From assembly GCA_032716605.1 (NCBI GenBank), contig CM064538.1, positions 22,539,451-22,603,450 on the forward strand: DNA of 64,000 bases. Reading direction: 5' to 3'. The notes below the pieces were generated by a model. That model did not search any database. It saw only the letters and a program-made list of their open reading frames with translations, and was not told where the DNA came from. Below, in pieces: positions 34,677-46,465 of the stretch (position 1 is its first letter; every line of letters begins with the position of its first letter). A program made the translations under genes and the position numbers. Source of the stretch: Paralithodes platypus (Eukaryota > Arthropoda > Malacostraca > Decapoda > Lithodidae).

Positions 34677-35616
34677 TTATCCACATAAAATTATATTCTG
34701 TAGCTTCCATCCCCAGATTTCACTTAAAATGCTGGAGAGGTAAACAGCAGCTTCCGCACACTCAAGTAATGCTAGCGTCTCTGCAGATAAAGTGGACTTG
34801 ACGACTCTTCTTATCTTCCTAGTCTGCCAAAATATTGGGCATCTCTTATCATCGGCATCTCGCAGAAAGATCACAAAGCCACCCTGGGAACCGTTACCTG
34901 CGAGGTTGGCAAACGAGGCATCCGAGAAACATTCCAGATGGCAGTCATGGATATACAGGAATATACAGTTTCATGTTATATGTTTTCACCCTGTCAATCA
35001 CCTTGTTGAGCCTGAGCAATTCTGCAACAGTAGCTTGTTTTCTGGCCACACTTAACTCACACACGTCAAAGGCGATGTCAGGCCTAGTGTGAGTGGCTAT
35101 CCAATTCAACTGTCCAATTAATGCTCTATACTCAGACTTCTCTGATTCAGACAATTCTCCCGTTTTTACCAGAGCTCGCTGTCTGCTGATTGTGAGTGGC
35201 AACAAGGATGAAGCGTACTGGAACTGATCAAGAGTTATGCTGCCATCGCTCTCAGATATGATGTTCAAACCCACATATCTAAAGGCTCTTACTCCGAGCT
35301 GCCGACCAGGAACGCCTGACTCACTGGTTCTATTACGAGTCGCTCAAATTCCTGTGTGCCGGCCCAGAGAAAATCGTCCACGTATATACATATGATGCCA
35401 TCAACGTTGCCCCTATTACTCCAGAAGAACAATGCTGAATCCAAAGATGACATTTGAGCTCCAAGACACAACAGCTGATCCTTAACCCGCAGATACCAGT
35501 GCCTGGCAGCATCACATAGACCGTAAACTGTCTTGTTTAACCTCCACAGTCTACCATCAGCATACTCTGGAGGAGGGCGTAGATAAATCACTCGTTCAAT
35601 CATGTTCCCCTGCAGA
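34677..35616 (-). pseudogene. copia RT C-terminal half and RNase H
   Basis: 35289-35603 reads VIYLRPPPEY, LNKTVYGLCDAARHWY (copia RT) and the catalytic ICIYVDDFLWAG. 34945-35274 continues with the thumb region (YRALIGQLNWIATHTRPDIAFDV). 34677-34874 gives RNase H (VKSTLSAETLALLECAEAA). At least two frame changes separate them. LINE D begins just upstream, at the conserved FLQG-like position. Confidence 0.88.
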
Positions 35617-35688
35617 TACCTTACCTTTGGATACCGTTGGATGTGTTCGTCGCTCTTCTAGCGGCACCAAGGAGCGCGACGCCCCTCG

Positions 35689-37216
35689 TTATGGGTGGTG
35701 ATTTGGTGCAGTAGACTGTTTGAAGCGGACAGCTCGCTCCCTTGCGAGGATGAGCTCGTCTGGCACTTTTTGCAGTTCGACATCTAGGGCTCTCTTGAAG
35801 TTGTCTAACGAGATGTCCCTCATGTCTCTTACTCGCCGTGGGAGTTTGTTGAAGAGACGTGGGCCTCTGTGTGATAACCAGCCCTCTCGCAGAGAGCCCA
35901 TAGCACCCCTGTTATTCATCCGGGGGATTTCGCATTCCCAGCCTCTCCTATCACTGAATTTCATGACTATCGGAGTATGTAGGTTTGGTACTAAACCCTC
36001 TGCGATTTTCCACGTGTATATTATTAGGTAACGTTCTCTTCTACGTTCCAGTGAGTACAGATTCAGTGCTCTTAAACGCTCCCAATAGTGTAGATGTTTT
36101 ATCGAACTTATATGCGAAGTGAAATTTCTTTGTACACTCTCTACGTCATTTATTTCACCTGCTTTGTATGGGGATGTTAATACGCTACAGTATTCAAGCC
36201 GCGGTTAGCACTAGAGATTTGAAGAGCGTTATCATAGGCAATTCACCGCGTGTTTTAAAAGTACGCAGAATCCAACCCGTTAGACGTTTCGCAGCCGCCA
36301 CTTTGACCTGGTTATGTACTTTGAAACCCATATTTTCAGACATTTATACCCCAAGGTCTTTCACACTGTCTTTCCGTTCTATTATGTGGTTAGATTCTGT
36401 TAAGTAATTTGTAATTTCTTTAACACCATTATTATCTCCGTACCGTATTAATTGGAATTTTTCCTCATTGAATTGCATGTTGTTTTCCCTGGTCCACTGG
36501 AACACTACATTCATGTCTTCCTGCAGTCGGCCCGTGTCCTCTTGTGTGTTTACTATCTTGCTTAATTTTGTGTCATCAGCAAAAGACGACACCGTACTGT
36601 GTCTGGTGTTGGTATCTATGTCGCAAATTAGTATGAGGAACAGAAGGGGCGCTAGCACTGTTCCTTGGGGCACTGAGCTTTTGACATCCGAAGGCTCAGA
36701 AGTGACTTGGTTTACTGCTACCGATTGTTTTCGGTTTACGAGGAAATTGTATATCCACCGTCCGATTTTCCCAGTTATACCTTTTGCTTTCAGTTTGTGG
36801 GCTATTATACCATGGTCACATTTATCAAATGCCTTAGCAAAATCGGTGTAAATGACATCCACGTTTTTCTTTTCTTCTAGCGCTTTAAGAATTTTGTCAT
36901 AGTGTTCCAAAAGTTGTGAGAGACATGATCTTCCCGCTCTGAACCCATGTTGACCGGTGTTGTGTAGTTCATTTGTCTCCATGAATGTTGAAATTTTGCT
37001 TCGCAGGACTCGCTCGAAAACTTTAATGATGTGAGAGGTTAGAGCTACCGGGCGGTAGTTTTTTGGTAGTGCTTTACTCCCTCCTTTATGCAGTGGGGCA
37101 ATTATTGCATTTTTCAAGCTATCTGGTATGTCACCAGTGTCTAGACTCCTTCTCCACATTATAGCCAGGGGTTTTGAGAGGTTTTCCTTACATTTTTCAT
37201 TAGGATCGAATTCCAT
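35689..37216 (-). pseudogene. LINE D reverse transcriptase
   Basis: The main frame (36344-37216, 290 residues) has YRPVALTSHIIKVFERVL, QHGFRAGRSC, motif A (VIYTDFAKAFDKCDH), VPQGTVLAPLLF and FADDTKLSKI, all catalytic residues present. It ends near VKDLGV at a frameshift. The thumb region continues in pieces (about 35965-36343). A C-terminal frame (35689-35964) reads RGPRLFNKLPRRVRDM and ends near APNHHP. CR1/Jockey group. The palm is intact but the copy cannot make a full protein. Confidence 0.88.
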
Positions 37217-37380
37217 GAGTACGGGCCTGGTGCCGAGTGGGATGGCATGTTGGAAATGGCCTCTTCTATGTCTTTTGGACCGAAATCAATAGCATCTGAG
37301 GGGTTTCCGTGGGGGAGGTTTCCATGAAAAATATATTTGGTCTCTGATGACTTTGTTCATCAGGCTCACTGAATGCCATT

Positions 37381-37811
37381 TCATACTGCCTGCTTAAGAG
37401 TTCGCTCATTCCTTTTGTCCCCTGTGAAAGAGCCGTCCCCTTTGCTCAGTGGGCCGATGTTTGATGTTGTTTTAGCCTTTTGTTTGGCGTATGAAAAGAA
37501 GTATTTGGAATTTTCCTTTATACCTGCAATAGCTTTCCTCTCCTCTTCCATATGTTGTAGTTCATATGATATTCTTAGCCTTTGTTCAATTTCCACAATT
37601 TCTCTATCTATTTCGACCTTTTGCCTATCCTGTAGATTTTGATGTGTGCGTCTTTGTGTGAGTAATTTTCTTCTTCTGTACAGCCTCCTCCTTCCCGATC
37701 TTGTTTGCTTCTTCGTGTTGTTTGTCTTGCAGGTATATGGTGGCTACAGATTTGGGTCATGGTTTCTGTTATTAAGACTAGACATTCTGCTGGTGTCAGG
37801 TTATTCATTAA
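37381..37811 (-). pseudogene. LINE D linker region
   Basis: Two overlapping frames (37381-37596 and 37608-37811) give a charged, helical linker (RISYELQHMEEERKAIAGIK, NSKYFFSYAK) between endonuclease and RT. The upstream end stops at the TTAA of the T3 element, and the frame continues on the other side at 38293. Confidence 0.75.
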
Positions 37812-38292
37812 CACCTTACGTGCGGCCTATGCGGTTTATTTATATGTACCGCACAGCGGGGTGTTTTAGCCAAAAATAGGGCTGTTTACGTGATCATTTT
37901 CATGCCTATATAAGACCCAGAACGTAAAACAAAGTACCTATCCCTGAAAGGGCATAAACAGAGCTTTCGAATGACACCATAACGATCCTTTTATGATGGC
38001 TAGTTTTCTTGCAATAACCGTGCAACGCGAGTGCAAAAAGCATGTAATTCGGTACTTTACCCATATAATTCAGTATGTAGCGAGTGAGAGAGGGAGGAGG
38101 GAGCTGAGATTCGTGTCAGTAGGTTCGCCGCGGTGGTCTGGAGCAGTCATACGCTCGCTAGTCTCCTGCCACCACTTGTCTCTCTCTCTCAGCAACATTA
38201 CGTGCTGAAATTGCCACTCGACCTATGTCGAGCGCCGCCACATAGTCCAGCTTTATTTAACTCGACTTATGTGGTGTGCCGCTAATTAAGGG
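37812..38292. mobile_element. TTAA element T3, 481 bp
   Basis: TTAA at 37808-37811 and 38293-38296. The inner ends CACCTTACGTGCGGC and, reversed, CCCTTAATTAGCGGC are similar over about 15 bp. Ignoring the insert and one TTAA leaves the LINE D linker frame continuous. There is a CT run near 38180-38190. No transposase. Confidence 0.8.
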
Positions 38293-38328
38293 TTAAATCT
38301 TCCCAGTCTATTTCCTCCATTTCTTGAT

Positions 38329-39060
38329 TTACCTCTTCCCACCTAATGTTTTTGTTATTGAAGTTAAATTTACTGAAGGGGCCGGGTTTTTTCTCGATTC
38401 TGAGGTTGTCTGTACACTTTCTAAGGTTGTTTTGATCTCAATTAATTTATGATCTGAGTATGTTGTGTCCGATATGTTAATGCTGTGTACTAGAGAGTCG
38501 TTGTTAGTGAAGACCAGGTCTAAGATATTGTTTTCCCGTGTGGGTTCAGCAATATGTTGGGTAAGACTAAAAAAATCACAAAGTTCAAAAAGCTCTCTCG
38601 TATTAGTATTTGCTTCTCCGGTGTTATTTGCCACTAACTGGTTTTCTAGTTGTCTCCATTTAATGTTTGGTAGGTTAAAGTCTCCTAGCCATATAATATT
38701 TGGTGTTGGGTTCCCAAGGGTTTCCACTTCTGATTGTATTTTGTTGAGCTGGGTTTTGAATTCTTCTCGGGATGAGTCTGGAGGCCTGTATGTAACAATA
38801 ACTGCTAAATTTAGGGATTCTATTTTAACTCCAAGTATTTCCACCACTTCATTACTGTTATTTAGGAATTCAGTACATATCAGTGAGTCATGTATGTACA
38901 AGGCTACACCTCCATGTGATCTATGCGTTCTGTCCGCCCTATGTAGGTTGTAACCAGGAATCCATACCTCACTATCTTCCTGATCTTTAATGTGAGTTTC
39001 TGTGAGAGCCGCAAATATAGCGTTTCCTTCTTCTAGCAGGCCCCTAATAAATGGTACTTG
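38329..39060 (-). CDS. LINE D apurinic-type endonuclease domain
   Basis: The frame 38329-38901 carries VTYRPPDSSREEF, IIWLGDFNLPNIKW (GDFN), ILDLVFTN and TYSDHKLIEI (SDH), conserved blocks of the exonuclease-endonuclease-phosphatase fold used by LINEs to nick the target. The N-terminal part (ALTETHIKDQE and HRSHGGVALY) lies upstream at about 38900-39060 in an adjoining frame. The catalytic Asp, Asn and His blocks are present; frame breaks upstream suggest decay. Confidence 0.82.
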   Translation of the reverse strand, partial: QVPFIRGLLEEGNAIFAALTETHIKDQEDSEVWIPGYNLHRADRTHRSHGGVALYIHDSLICTEFLNNSNEVVEILGVKIESLNLAVIVTYRPPDSSREEFKTQLNKIQSEVETLGNPTPNIIWLGDFNLPNIKWRQLENQLVANNTGEANTNTRELFELCDFFSLTQHIAEPTRENNILDLVFTNNDSLVHSINISDTTYSDHKLIEIKTTLESVQTTSESRKNPAPSVNLTSITKTLGGKR

Positions 39061-39832
39061 TTCGTGGTTCTATTTTTTAGGCCTTGGATATTTGCAAACA
39101 AGATTGGGGAGGGATTGTTTGGAGTACTATGTGTACCTAATAGTCTTCGGGATGTATTGGCCACTCTTGGGAGGCCAGGAGGTGCTCGAGGTGTTCTATG
39201 TGCTCTTCCATCTCCCTCAGTCTCTTCATCTTCATCTGCCCTTTCCCTCCTTGCCTTTTCCTCTGTCTCGTCCTCGCATAGCTAGAGAGTTTTTTGGGCT
39301 ACCATTCGTGTTAGGTCTAGCATATCTCCAAGTCCCTTTAATATGAAAAGCTGGGCATTTCATATTGTAGCAGGTCTTGTTCTCAAGTGATGTCTTGCAA
39401 AAGGGATGGGTGGTGGTATTTGCAGGTTTCACCAAATCTACATTTTCCATGACTGGTTATGTTGTTGCAAATTTTGGGATGAGCAAATCTACATGAATTC
39501 CATTATATTCGCCCTTTTGACCAAAGTAGCACCTTCTTTCCAGATAATATCTGCACACTGGTGTAGACAACCCCAGTAGGTGTGGCTGGGGCTGCAAGGG
39601 GTTATGTGGTGAGCTAAGTGTGGTTGTGGGTGATAGTGGGCTTGGTGTATGGGTGGGTGAGGCCTGCAGGGGGTGGAGTTACGGGTCGGTTGTAGGTGGG
39701 CAGGTGGCAGTGGTGAGGGGGAGATGATGTGGAAGGGGAGCCTGATATGGGGGCTTGCTGCATCCTACGTTCATCCTGCAATTGTATTTGATCAACAGCA
39801 GTAGGGTGGTCAATGGCCATAGATGGGATTAA

Positions 39833-40458
39833 CCGGGAACTGCGGGGAGACTCTAAGAGTTCCCCCGGCGGACTGCGGGGAGACTCTTAGGAGTCAGAGA
39901 AAAAAAAAATCAACTTTTGACATCGAAAAAAATATATTTTCTTTATTTTCATTTTGTATTTTTTTTTTTTTTTTCGGCCCCTGGGCCATGCAAAATCTCA
40001 GTCCTCTACCTCCCCTCCTTTCCCACTTTCCTCCTCTCCTTCAGTTATCACCTATTTTCCCTGTTATTCCCTTATTCTGAGGTATATTTTCGTGCTAACA
40101 TTAGAAATCCGGTTGCAGGGTGTGGTCATCACTGATAGCAAGCGATTTGAAGGAGGAGAGAGAGAGTATCGATCGACTGTGTCTCAGTGGCCTTGGGGGA
40201 AATTGGCGGGAAAGCAGCTTGCCTCACCCATACATTATACAACTCGGGCTATATCTCCAATTTTGACCATCCAAACGCTGTTTTCACTCGTTTTATTGTT
40301 GTTTCAGGTTAATACCTTTATATCAATCCATAAATAGGTGCATTATGGATAAGTATTAAGGCTATTAATGGTACAATTAATATTTTAGTGACGGAAACAC
40401 TCACAATACATGCGCCACAGGGAGAGGTGTCTAATTACCCCCATGCGCACTTCAGAGG
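39833..40458 (+). mobile_element. TTAA MITE family T1, copy B
   Basis: 626 bp between TTAA at 39829-39832 and 40459-40462. It is uninterrupted, with the same orientation as copy A. It contains the CCGGGAACTGCGGGGAGACT end, the A-rich and T-rich runs, the GGGCCATGCAAAATCTCAG core and the GCGCACTTCAGAGG end. It lies in the LINE D ORF1 spacer. Confidence 0.9.
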
Positions 40459-40899
40459 TTAATGTGGGTGTTTTCTGGGTGTGGGGAGATGTGCGGCAGG
40501 GTTTGTGTATATGTAGGGTACGAAAGGTTGTTGTTCGGCAGGCGATGTGTGTTGATGTGCAGGAGGCAATGTGGGCATTATCATGGGAAGGTGTGCGTGT
40601 GTGGGTTGTGTATTTGTATGGGCCCTGAGGCCCCAATAGTTCCCAATTTTCTGTGAAAGGTAGCTATGTCTTGGCTATATTTCAGTCTATCTTGTACTTC
40701 TGTATTTTCTACAGTCTGGATGACTTGCCATGTGATATCGAAACAACTATCGCAGAAATGGAGGTTCTTCCCTCTTGTATTCTACGCCTCATTTATTGGT
40801 GTCAATCCTATGCAAATCCAGTGGTATGGTTGCTTGCATATCCGACATGCGGTGCCTGCATGTGTATATTCATCTTGCAACTCGTACAGTTGTCTCTGG

Positions 40900-40959
40900 T
40901 AAAAAAAAAAATTTGTTTTTTTGTTTTTGTTTTTGTTTTTCCACCCGCCCTTACATGGG

Positions 40960-41001
<42 letters not shown>

Positions 41002-41060
41002 GCGCTTGTAGGACAAGGAGGTGTTTGTTACACGGTTTGTGGGGAGTGGGGGGGGGGGGG
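40900..41060. repeat. low-complexity: poly-A/T, GA repeat, G runs
   Basis: A run and T-rich GTTTTT repeats at 40900-40940, (GA)n at 40964-40990, and G runs at 40991-41002 and 41047-41062. They lie within the 5' part of LINE D. Confidence 0.85.
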
Positions 41061-42071
41061 GGGAGTGCCACTCGTTTACCCTCGTTATGTTTAAACTTTA
41101 AGTAACTTTAAGTAACACTTTCAATAATAATTATCTTATGAAACAGAATTCTCACTGCCCTAACCACTTTTCCCGTTTTTGGTCGACTGTTTAGCGGAAT
41201 ATACGGCACTCTAGGAAAATAACGAACTTTCCAGGCTACCTATATAATAGTATCTATTTTAATTTTCATATTTTACCTATCAACTTGATTCAACACTGCT
41301 CAGGTTCGAATTTTCATACATTTGTTTGGCGTGGGAGATCTTCTCTCCAATAACGTCACTACTAACCTGCGATATGGTCGAGAAAATAATCTGCACTGAT
41401 TAATTTGTTTATTTATATATTGTTTTTCTCTGTTTGCTATTATTTACGATTTTGTTTTGTCGGTACCCTTTCCTGTCGAGGTTAGGTTTCGCTTTTGGTA
41501 AAATCGTATAGGGGGAGGGGAGGGACGTGTCCAGGAGAGCGAGGGTATTATGTGTTATGGTCTTTGCGGTCACCGAGGGTATTTGTTTACAGCATACGTC
41601 CTGTTCCAGGCTTAAAGTTAAAAGTTCCCCTGACTTTAATTCTCTGTATTATACTTTCCTAGCTTATTTACGTGATATACGATGTTCACTATCACTTTTA
41701 ACTTAGGCTTCCTATTTCCCATAGCCCTGTTTGATTTCTAGGACTCTATAGCTAACACTTTGCTTTGGGACGTAACGTTTTTTTCTTTCCCTTCTTCTTT
41801 CCACCCGCCTTATGGGCCTGCCCTAGGCCTGTCCTAGACCAGCGCCGTGGCACTGCTGTAGGAGTTAACGGATTTTTTCTCCAAAACGCGTATATCTCTC
41901 CAGATATTTTATCAATCGGTTCGATTTTGCACTTCACAGGACCGCGACACTACGTTTGTTTTGTGTGTGATTTTTTTAAAGTTTAATCACCAGTATCCCG
42001 CGGGATAGTCGAAAAATCCCGGACCGCGACGGACGTGACCCTCCTCTCTGACTGACTGACTACTCTGACTA
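41061..42071 (-). other. 5' region of LINE D, no recognisable gene
   Basis: About 1 kb between ORF1 and the copia junction. It contains a CCCGCGGGA palindrome near 41998 and a TGACTGACTGAC repeat near 42050-42062. No domain. Probably a 5' UTR, by position only. Confidence 0.45.
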
Positions 42072-42216
42072 GGCCGCCTTCACATCAGAGTGACAAACCC
42101 ACTGGTTACCTGAGGCGAACGCAAGAGCCAGATGTACCGCCTCCTTTGAACACGTAGGCGAGTCCTTTCGTAAATCCACAGTGTCCTCCTCAAATCCTCT
42201 GGCTACCAGACGTGCT
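42072..42216 (-). pseudogene. copia RT N-terminal piece
   Basis: On the minus strand this reads the KARLVARGFEE motif, DSPTCSKE and WVCHSDVKAA, the beginning of a copia RT. It ends exactly where LINE D starts and begins at the TTAA of T1 copy C. Confidence 0.85.
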
Positions 42217-42220
42217 TTAA

Positions 42221-42817
42221 CCTAACAAGTGCGCATGGGGGTAATTGGAAACGTCCCCCTGTGCTTACGTATTTGAGGTGTTTCCGTCACTAAAATATTA
42301 ATTGTGCCATTAATAGCATTAATAATTATCCATATGCGCCTATTATGGGTTGATTATAAAGGTATTAACCTGAAACAACAATAAAACGAGTGAAAACAGC
42401 GTTTGGATGGTCAAAATCGGAGATATAGCCGCGAGTTGTATAATGTATGGGTGAGGCAAGCTGCTTTCCCGCCAATTCCCCAAGGCCACTGAGACACAGT
42501 CGATCGTATACTCTCTCTCTCTACTCGCTTGCCATCAGTGATGACAACACCCTGCTTGCAACTCGCTAATGTTAGCACGAAAATATACCTCAGAATAAGG
42601 GAATAACAGGGAAAATAGGTGATAATTGAAGGAGAGGAGGAAAGTGGGGAAGGAGGGGAGGTAGAGGACTGAGATTTTGCATGGCACAGGGGCCAAAAAA
42701 ATTTTTTTTTTTTTTTTTTTTTCGATGTTAAAAGTTGATTTTTTTTTTCACTCACTCTTAAGAGTCTCCCCGCAGTCCGCCGGGGGAACTCTTAAGAGTC
42801 TCCCCGCAGTTCCCGGG
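42221..42817 (-). mobile_element. TTAA MITE family T1, copy C (reverse)
   Basis: 597 bp between TTAA at 42217-42220 and 42818-42821, inverted relative to copies A and B. It interrupts copia RT just before KARLVARG. Ignoring the insert and one TTAA leaves that motif continuous. The right end shows the ACTCTTAAGAGTC palindromes in near-perfect form. Confidence 0.92.
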
Positions 42818-42848
42818 TTAACAACCGGCTTGCCATTCTTTATTTTCT

Positions 42849-44115
42849 CAGTACAAAGGAGTACAAAGGAAATCAAGCAACAACAAATCTAGTGACCCTT
42901 CTAGGTTGCTTGTCCTCCAAAACACTGAGGATCAAGTGTCCAAACAGTGGTTTAGAGTGGGTAAGGGAACATTGGAAAGGGAATTACTGCCCTGGAACTA
43001 ATGTCCGTGGTAGGATTAGGAAGTTAGTAGAGGACAGATGGGTTAGTAACTGAGGGGGGGATAAAATTAAAGTTATTCATTTACAAACGCAGTCAGTCGC
43101 GGGTTTGATGAGAGATATTTGTCTAGGCGGAGTTTTAAATGAATCAACGGTGATGCAGTCTATAACGTTTCGGGGAAGCCCATTCCACAAGTTGACAACT
43201 CGATTGAAGAAGAAATTCTTAGATTCGTGCGAGTTAAAAGATTTACCAATAATTGTGCAACCGTTTGCCGCGTGTAATTAGATTGGTCGATAGTGAAGTA
43301 CTTAATACAGTTCATATTGTCGATGCCTTTGATGATTTTGAACACTTGAATTAAGTCACCTCTTAATCTGCGCTGGGTTAAAGGAAATAGATTTAATTCT
43401 CTAAGACGCTCTTCGTATGGTTTGTTCTTTAGGCTAGGTATAATTTTGGTAACTCTACGTTGAACTCGTTCTAGCTTGTTTATATCTTTTGGTAATAAGG
43501 GCACCAGGATTGAACGCAGTATTCCAGAAGAGGGTGGACTAAGGAATTGTAATGGGTTAGGTGAACTTCTTTGGATTTATGCTCAAATGACCTGCCTATA
43601 AAGCCAATTATTTTGTTTGCCTTCTTAACAACTTCGAACATTGTTGACTCGGTTTTAGGTTACTCGAGATTGTTACTCCCAGATCGGTTTCTCTGTTTAC
43701 ATTCTTAAGCTGAGTGCCATTCATCGAATAGTTTGCTTTCTCATTTAGGTATCCGACATGTAGTACTTTACATTTATCCGCATTGAAACTCATTTGCCAA
43801 ATTTGGGCCCAACATGACAATTTATCTAGATTGTGTTGCATATCGTCAACTTGTTCTTTTGAGAGTACGCTATTTGCAATTTTGTATCGTCAGCAAATGT
43901 TGAGATTGTACAGGTGAGACCCTCATCTATGTCGTTGATGTAAATTAGAAGAGAATTGGTCCTAGTACCGATCCCTGGGGTACCCCGCTACTTACATTGG
44001 TCTATTTAGATGCCTTACCGTTTATGACTACCCTTTGCTTTCTGTTGCTGAGCCAATTTTCTATCCATTTCAACACACCGTCTTGTATTCCATGCTTTTG
44101 TTTTAGCATTAAACG
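42849..44115 (-). mobile_element. LINE family B, minus-strand copy in copia
   Basis: The 3' end at the left is (GTACAAAGGA)2 at 42851-42870. The 3' UTR matches 8710-8990 inverted. RT frames 43160-43504 and 43608-43841 match the C-terminal half of the plus-strand copy. It is truncated near 44115, at the LKLKAHG-like position upstream of RT motif C. Frameshifts and a deletion around the FADD region inactivate it. It splits copia RT between SVR- and EKIKNGK-like motifs. Confidence 0.9.
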
Positions 44116-44116
44116 G

Positions 44117-45616
44117 ACAGAAACAGTATCTTGTCCAACGTCATTAACTTCCTCGTACACATCATTACCCCTCCAGTTCTCAATCTCACCGTCCTTGGCC
44201 TTTAAAACATCCTTCAGAATGGAACAGAATCAACATTTCAACATCATCATCTACCACTTCCCAAGTGCTAAAATCCTTCTGCACATCCACCCAGCCAATA
44301 CCGCCATCAGAGTCTCTTGTAAGTTGTAACAATTTTTATACTGCCCAGTTGCTTTGCTGGCACGACTCACAATTTTTCCAGACACCGACGGCCCACTCTC
44401 TGCATGAATACCTCTAATCCGCTGGCCAATCTTGACCTTAGAAGCCTGATCACCAGATGTACCAGCTACCGCCGGCTGAAGAGCCACCATGTCACCATCC
44501 TCGGACTCATCATCTGGAGGGTATTGACGACACAGCTCCCGAAGACTCTTCACTGGATTCCTTCTCGCCCAACTCAACATTGGAAACATCCACTGTATCC
44601 CTTCCCGGAGCCGGCGCTATACGACACTTGTGAGCCCTCACATAGATGCCCCCGTGTCTTACCAAAACTTGCTTCCCATCTCTGCCGATGACGATACCAG
44701 GGCCGTGCCACTCATGACCGTCATTTCTCTTATAAAATACGTCATCACCATTCTGTACGATGTTCGAATCACTCGGGGCGCACGTTATGCCGCAAACGCC
44801 TGGTCAACTGCTCACAGGATTCTATTCTCAGAAATTCCTGTCTCTCCGTGTGAAGAGCATTCAGGTTATCTCTCACAATGCAGGATGGAGGCGTCCCCAA
44901 CGCAGGAGGATCATTGTCCCAGACACTAGGAAACACAGGGTTGTAGCCAAAAAACAAGATGGTTAGGCGAGAAGCCGAATAGTTCGTAAGGGCATTCCTC
45001 GCAGAAATCGCCCAAGCCAAAGCCACCTCCAAGTTGCAAACGTGTATCTGCCATGATTTTTCTCACAGTATCACCTATCACCGCATTCTTACGTTCACAA
45101 ACCCCATTACTCCAAGGGTTCTCAGCAGCTGTGGCCATAATCTTCATGTTAAAAGCCTCACCAAGCGTACGCATATCAGCATTGTTAAATTCACCCCCAT
45201 TATCGGTAAGAAACTTCCTTGGTGGGCCAAATACAGTAATCCAGCTCCGAAACACTCCATGAAGGATTGTAGAGGCACACTTATCATTAATTACTACCGC
45301 ACTGCAATATATTGTGGCCAAGTCAACCATAACCAAAAAATACTGTCTCCCCCAACCTTAAGTCCATAGCCACAGTCTCATTAAATTTATTCGCCATAGG
45401 CAGGCACACCACAGGACGAGGCCTAACCTTCTTGAATTTGCAACAAACTTCACAGTTTCCAGACACTTCACTTATTGACCGTTCCAAGTCAGCATTGTTA
45501 ATTCCTGCATCCTTCACAAGTTTCAATAGCTTAGCCGACGTAGGGTGACCATACTGTCTATGAAGCTTCAGTGCAGTTCCTTTTCCACTGGTTTCTAATG
45601 ATGCCAGTGTAACCAT
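44117..45616 (-). pseudogene. copia integrase, linker and RT start
   Basis: 45323-45616 has the integrase zinc region (LHRQYGHP, CEVCCKF) and the first catalytic D (VAMDLR). 44926-45336 has LTDNGGEF (second D) and NGVCERKN (catalytic E). 44769-45032 carries the C-terminal part. 44117-44600 is the linker and the beginning of RT (EIENWRGNDVYEEV). Several frameshifts and stops are present. Confidence 0.88.
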
Positions 45617-45689
45617 ACTCCCGGATTTCTGGCCCAGTCACAACGAAATGGGCAACATATAGTGTCCCGATGACGTAGACTCCAAACGA

Positions 45690-46263
45690 ATGTCTTGTCC
45701 ACAAACTCTCACCATGTCCGTCTCAAAATCCAACACCATTTTAGCCTTTTTCATTGACTTTTACTCAAAAGCAAAGGAACGTTACACTCTACCACATCCG
45801 TCACGACCAGTCGCACGCACATCGCCCACCTGGCATGGCAAGGTCACTCGCTTCATCGATGGCCACTGTGGCTCCATCCGTAAATGTAAAAGTCGAAAGT
45901 TGAGTGCCTTCGGTAATTTGAGCTTTTTCATAATCACTTAACTCATGAATGTAATTTTCAATCCATTCCGATCCACACACAGTTGTAGAACATCCAGTAC
46001 AGCACAACCCTTAGCTTCATCAACAAGCTTCTGCAACTGCCCCTGTGCTTGTCATCCTCACCAGCATAACCCATAAACATGGATAAATGCACTGTCTCCT
46101 CCGCATCATCTCTTTCACAAGAATTCCCATTATTCGCATACGCATCAGGACAATCTCTAGCCCAATGAAATTTTTGATCCACAAACTGCACATTTTGACA
46201 CTCTACCATCGGGCCCCAAAGGATTTTGTTTCCTGCCATATCTATGATTAAAACCTCTACCAC
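45690..46263 (-). pseudogene. copia protease and zinc-knuckle-like region
   Basis: On the minus strand 45801-46007 reads CSTTVCG, corresponding to the copia protease DSGCSTTVC-type site with the catalytic aspartate apparently lost. 45958-46263 reads CQNVQFVDQKFHWARDCP, a degraded CCHC knuckle. Frames are broken between them. Confidence 0.72.
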
Positions 46264-46465
46264 GGCTTCTCATAGCACCTCTTCTAGCTAAAGGCCGTGC
46301 TCGGCCCACACCGCCTGTATACAATGCGTCCTCTTCCTTCGGTCACTTTTACCTTCAGTAACAAACACAGGTTCACTTTTAACATTCACAACACTTGTCC
46401 CAACAGCTGCTGTCTCACCACCAAAAATACGGCACAGACCTGACTTCATATGTTCATAACTCACT

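Larger units (their letters stand above)
39232..41070 (-). pseudogene. LINE D ORF1, Cys-rich, broken by T1 copy B
   Basis: Pieces of a Cys/His-rich ORF1. 39232-39510 has a CCCH-like set (CRFAHPKICNNIT, CRFGETCKYHHP, CYNMKCPAFHI). 39614-39832 is a Pro/Thr/His-rich spacer (MAIDHPTAVDQ...). T1 copy B follows, then 40463-40900 with a Thr/His-rich stretch and a CTSCKMNIHMQ segment that resembles the start of a PHD-type finger. ORF1 proteins bind the element RNA. Frameshifts and stops interrupt it. Confidence 0.65.
35617..42071 (-). mobile_element. LINE family D with ORF1, endonuclease and RT (minus strand)
   Basis: This is the most complete LINE in the window. On the minus strand from the right: GC-rich 5' region (about 41070-42071), ORF1 pieces with Cys-rich motifs (39232-41070), apurinic-type endonuclease (38329-39060), linker (37381-37811 plus 38293-38330) and RT (35689-37216). 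It is inserted in copia RT between the DVKAA-like and LQGN-like motifs. It contains TTAA T3 (37812-38292) and TTAA T1 copy B (39833-40458). Stops and frameshifts are few but present. Length without inserts is about 5.3 kb. Exact ends are approximate because no clear target duplication was seen. Confidence 0.82.
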
